DNA from: Bacteroidales bacterium
Lineage (GTDB): Bacteria > Bacteroidota > Bacteroidia > Bacteroidales > NBLH01
Direction: 5' to 3'
Length of the DNA: 8,637 bases
Assembly: GCA_029933755.1 (NCBI GenBank)
Contig: JAOZNO010000122.1
Coordinates: 1-8,637, forward strand
A program made the position numbers and the translations under genes. The notes below the pieces were generated by a model. It saw nothing but the letters and a program-made list of their open reading frames with translations. It did not search any database and was not told the origin of the DNA. Of the stretch, positions 6,316-8,637 are shown in pieces (positions within the stretch are counted from its first letter, which is position 1; the number at the start of each line of letters is the position of its first letter).

Positions 6316-7443
6316 ATGCAGAATAAGAGTGAGGATAATGTGAGCACAGGAATAAAACTTAATAATATGAATGTGGAAGAAATGAAAATTCCTGACATAT
6401 TTTCGAGTTATGATGATGATATCCATCATGGTAAGTTTTTTATTTCCTTATATAAAGAGGTATATGATACATATTCAGTTTATAAAAATATAAATATTGA
6501 GTTGTTCTTAAAAAATCTTAAAGAGAAGTTTGATATTGGTGAAGAAAATTATCTGATTAAGGAACAATATGCTAAATCAAAGAAAATAGACCAAATTGAT
6601 TACACACAAGGAAGTTATTTGATAAAGATTAAAGAAAAATTTTTACTTTTTGTTGCAAATTATAAAATCACTTTTTATTATGCAAAAGGTGTTGATTTTG
6701 AGAATATTAAAGGTCTTGTTGAAATCGCAAAGCAGAGTAGGAAGGAGAAGAAACACAAGAGGAAGTTTTATATGATTTCCAGAAATAACCATTCTGAATA
6801 TGGTTTTGATTTCCGTCGGTTTAATATCCGAAAACAAGAGAATGATATTCAGACAAATTATAATGATGATTTTGTTGAGGTTGATAATACTATTCGTAAT
6901 TTTTTAAATACGAATAAATCAAATGGGTTAGTATTATTGCATGGTAAATACGGAACCGGAAAAACTTCTTATATTCGCAGTTTAATGAATACGGTAAATA
7001 AAAGATTTATTTTCTTGCCATTGGATATGATGAATAGTATTTCGAATCCTAATTTTTTACCATTTATTTCGCAATATAAGAACAGTATATTAGTACTTGA
7101 GGATTGTGAAACACTCATAAAATCAAGAGATGGAGGGCAGGTTGATAATGCATTGGTAAATCTTTTAAATTTAGGTGATGGACTTTTGTCAGATGCACTT
7201 GCTATTAAACTTGTTTGTACTTTTAATGCAAATTTGAAACAGATTGACCAGGCAATTTTACGTAAAGGAAGGCTAATTGCACGTTATGAGTTTAAAGAGT
7301 TAAAATTAGAGAAAGCAAAAGCACTGGCTTCGAAACTTGGAATTGATAGCAATATTGAAAAACCTTTAACACTTGCAGAAATTTATAATTCTGAAAAAAA
7401 GGATTTTAGTAATTTAAGTGGTGAAAAGAAAATAGGATTTTGA
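6316..7443 (+). CDS. BCS1-like AAA ATPase with uncharacterised N-terminal half
   Basis: A 375-residue protein with one AAA ATPase domain (about 185-335). Visible motifs: Walker A GKYGTGKT (210-217), Walker B ILVLEDCE (258-265, using ED rather than DE, as in BCS1-type proteins), a sensor-1 asparagine in CTFNA (301-305), and the second region of homology DQAILRKGR (311-319) with R316 and R319 as the expected arginine fingers. It should therefore form a ring and remodel a protein substrate. Residues 1-180 match no domain I recognise. They have an acidic start, a mixed hydrophobic stretch (about 98-122) and a basic patch RKEKKHKRK (142-150); there is no signal peptide or convincing membrane helix. 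The C-terminal LTLAEIYNSEKK and terminal KKIGF recall a widespread bacterial AAA family of unknown role (memory, not searched). It is divergent from glnS and precedes the receiver-phosphatase gene by 188 bases; no functional link is shown. No specific function is assigned. Confidence 0.88.
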   Translation: MQNKSEDNVSTGIKLNNMNVEEMKIPDIFSSYDDDIHHGKFFISLYKEVYDTYSVYKNINIELFLKNLKEKFDIGEENYLIKEQYAKSKKIDQIDYTQGSYLIKIKEKFLLFVANYKITFYYAKGVDFENIKGLVEIAKQSRKEKKHKRKFYMISRNNHSEYGFDFRRFNIRKQENDIQTNYNDDFVEVDNTIRNFLNTNKSNGLVLLHGKYGTGKTSYIRSLMNTVNKRFIFLPLDMMNSISNPNFLPFISQYKNSILVLEDCETLIKSRDGGQVDNALVNLLNLGDGLLSDALAIKLVCTFNANLKQIDQAILRKGRLIARYEFKELKLEKAKALASKLGIDSNIEKPLTLAEIYNSEKKDFSNLSGEKKIGF

Positions 7444-7461
7444 AATGTTTAGAATTAAAAC

Positions 7462-7492
7462 TTGGGAATAATTTTAAGCTTTTGTATGTTTG
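7462..7492 (+). promoter_or_regulatory. Candidate promoter of the receiver-phosphatase gene
   Basis: TTG at 7462-7464 is followed after 20 bases by TATGTTTG at 7485-7492, an exact TAnnTTTG -7 box. It lies just after the stop codon of the AAA ATPase gene. Transcription would begin near 7497-7499, giving a leader of about 135 bases before the ATG at 7632, so the phosphatase gene can be transcribed independently of the upstream gene. Assigned by eye. Confidence 0.55.
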
Positions 7493-7496
7493 TACA

Positions 7497-7543
7497 GAAA
7501 ATATTTTTTAATTGGAATTTGCCTAAAATTTAAAAATATTTTC
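7497..7543. other. Long A/T hairpin in the leader of the receiver-phosphatase gene
   Basis: GAAAATATTTTTTAATT (7497-7513) pairs with AATTTAAAAATATTTTC (7527-7543) at 16 of 17 positions, including 12 perfect outer pairs, around a 13-base loop. The structure begins almost exactly where the promoter at 7462-7492 would start transcription, so it could cap the 5' end of that mRNA. No T-tract follows on the plus strand and the stem is nearly all A/U, so it is a poor intrinsic terminator for the upstream gene. The pairing is seen; the role is inferred. Confidence 0.5.
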
Positions 7544-7631
7544 ATTAGTTTAAAAAAAAACACTATTTTAGAGCTTAACAAAATAAAGCTTAAATAGAAA
7601 TACATTATACAGGTATAAATTGAGTTAAGTA

Positions 7632-8637
7632 ATGAGGATTTTAATAGTAGATGACGAGCCTATAAATGTACTGCTTTTAGAGAGTCTGTTCAAAAATAAA
7701 TATGAAACAGATTCTGCTGAGAACGGGTTGGAAGCCTATAATAAAATTGTTGAAAATCCACCGGATTTAGTACTACTTGATGTACTTATGCCTTATATGG
7801 ATGGCTTTGAGACTCTTGAGAAAATTAAAACAAACAAACATCTTTCTAACACTATCGTTATAATGGTTACGGCTAAGGTAGAAAAGGATGATGTGAAAAA
7901 AGCAATGCTATTAGGTGCGGATGACTATATTAAAAAACCTATTGACGCTACAGAGTTATATACAAAAATTGACATACATTCTCGTTTAAAACAAACAAAA
8001 GATCAGGTTGTAGAGTATCAGGTATATGCTAATATTCATGAAAGTATGATTTCTGCCCAGCGTATTCAGCAGGCATTACTTCCTGACAAACAGAGTTTTA
8101 CAAAAATTTTCCCAAATTCATTTTCACTGTTTAAGCCCCGCGATATGGTTGGGGGAGACTTATATTTTATATCCCAAAAGCTAAATAGAAAATTTATTTG
8201 TGTATCTGATTCTACTGGTCATGGCGTTCCGGCAGCAATGATTTCGATACTTGCCTATATGGGATTAAATTATGTGGTAAATAAAGAAAACATTACTCAT
8301 CCTTTGCAGGTTGCCAATAATTTACGGACTGAATTACTTAATACTCTTTCTAAATCTACAGATACCTATGCTACAAGCAATGGCCTTGATGCGGTTTTTT
8401 GCGAATATAATGAACTTAATCAGATACTAAATTTTGTTGGTGCTGCTCGCCCAATTATTATTATACGGAAAGATAAAAATTTTATAATGATTGATGGGCA
8501 AAAAGTAAATTCATTAATGCATAATGATAATTACTATTTGTTTTATATAAGGGGCGATTTTGTTTCTTTGGATTTAGAACCGGAGGTTGGTACATTTCAC
8601 AATCATGAAATCCAGTTAGATCAGGACGATACAGTAG
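7632..8637 (+). CDS. Response regulator with SpoIIE/RsbU-type PP2C phosphatase output (3' end outside window)
   Basis: The frame is open from ATG 7632 to the window end, giving 335 residues with no stop. Residues 1-118 are a receiver domain: acidic pair D7/D8, phospho-acceptor D50 (LVLLDVLMPYMDG), switch T80 and K102 in YIKKP. A linker helix with the family's SAQRIQQALLP (141-151) leads into a PP2C-like SpoIIE domain with PRDMVGGDLYF (169-179, metal-binding D176), VSDSTGHGVPAAMIS (191-205, D193), GLDAVFCEY (251-259, D253) and FVGAARPIIIIR (269-280). The sequence stops at LDQDDTV, just before the last conserved segment, normally a LYSDG-like motif. The expected activity is phosphorylation-controlled removal of phosphate from Ser/Thr of an anti-sigma-antagonist-like partner in the cytoplasm; no partner, histidine kinase or STAS protein is in the window. 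The segment 306-322 lacks the usual conserved glycine motif before the FxNHEI stretch. The start is the first ATG, directly before the MRILIVDDE receiver strand. Confidence 0.93.
   Translation, partial: MRILIVDDEPINVLLLESLFKNKYETDSAENGLEAYNKIVENPPDLVLLDVLMPYMDGFETLEKIKTNKHLSNTIVIMVTAKVEKDDVKKAMLLGADDYIKKPIDATELYTKIDIHSRLKQTKDQVVEYQVYANIHESMISAQRIQQALLPDKQSFTKIFPNSFSLFKPRDMVGGDLYFISQKLNRKFICVSDSTGHGVPAAMISILAYMGLNYVVNKENITHPLQVANNLRTELLNTLSKSTDTYATSNGLDAVFCEYNELNQILNFVGAARPIIIIRKDKNFIMIDGQKVNSLMHNDNYYLFYIRGDFVSLDLEPEVGTFHNHEIQLDQDDTV

Noticed and set aside
6643..6837. Minus-strand open frame inside the AAA ATPase gene
   Set aside because: It is short, lacks motifs, and is contained in a clearly coding plus-strand gene.
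7497..7543. Hairpin as an intrinsic terminator for the AAA ATPase gene
   Set aside because: The stem has almost no G/C pairs and is followed by CATTAG and an A-run on the plus strand, not by T's, so it does not fit an intrinsic terminator well.

Overview
The window is an AT-rich stretch of an ordinary-looking chromosome, most likely from a member of the Bacteroidota. Four things point that way. Candidate promoters match the Bacteroidota -33/-7 type (TTTG or TTG, about 18-20 bases, then TAnnTTTG). Start codons are preceded by A/T-rich sequence with no Shine-Dalgarno motif. IleRS is of the long type-2 (eukaryote-like) class with a KMSKR loop, and the genome uses a direct glutaminyl-tRNA synthetase. 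The DksA-family protein has lost most zinc ligands, and LspA carries extra insertions between its catalytic motifs; I associate both with this phylum from memory of the families, not from a search.

Layout. Bases 2-2926 (+) hold the 3' part of ileS, whose 5' end lies outside the window. It is followed on the same strand by a dksA-like gene (3013-3390) and, after a 281-base gap, lspA (3672-4337). That gap is occupied by a MITE-like structure with inverted ends at 3410-3440 and 3635-3665. lspA converges on glnS (4420-6117, minus), with a candidate bidirectional terminator hairpin at 4360-4394. glnS is divergent from an AAA ATPase gene of unknown role (6316-7443, +). Their 198-base spacer holds two opposed -7 boxes that form a perfect 10-base inverted repeat. 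Finally, a receiver-SpoIIE-type phosphatase gene starts at 7632 (+) and runs off the right end. It has its own candidate promoter at 7462-7492 and a long A/U hairpin at the predicted start of its leader.

Functionally, the left two thirds is core translation and envelope housekeeping: two aminoacyl-tRNA synthetases, an RNA-polymerase secondary-channel regulator and the lipoprotein signal peptidase. The right third is signalling and regulation: an uncharacterised BCS1-like AAA ATPase and a two-component output protein that should act by dephosphorylating a serine/threonine-phosphorylated partner. No RNA genes, CRISPR array, transposase or prophage genes were seen. I did not find a clearly new multi-gene system. 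The items most worth a second look are the 256-base inverted-repeat element before lspA, the AAA ATPase with its unassigned N-terminal half, and the leader hairpin of the phosphatase gene.
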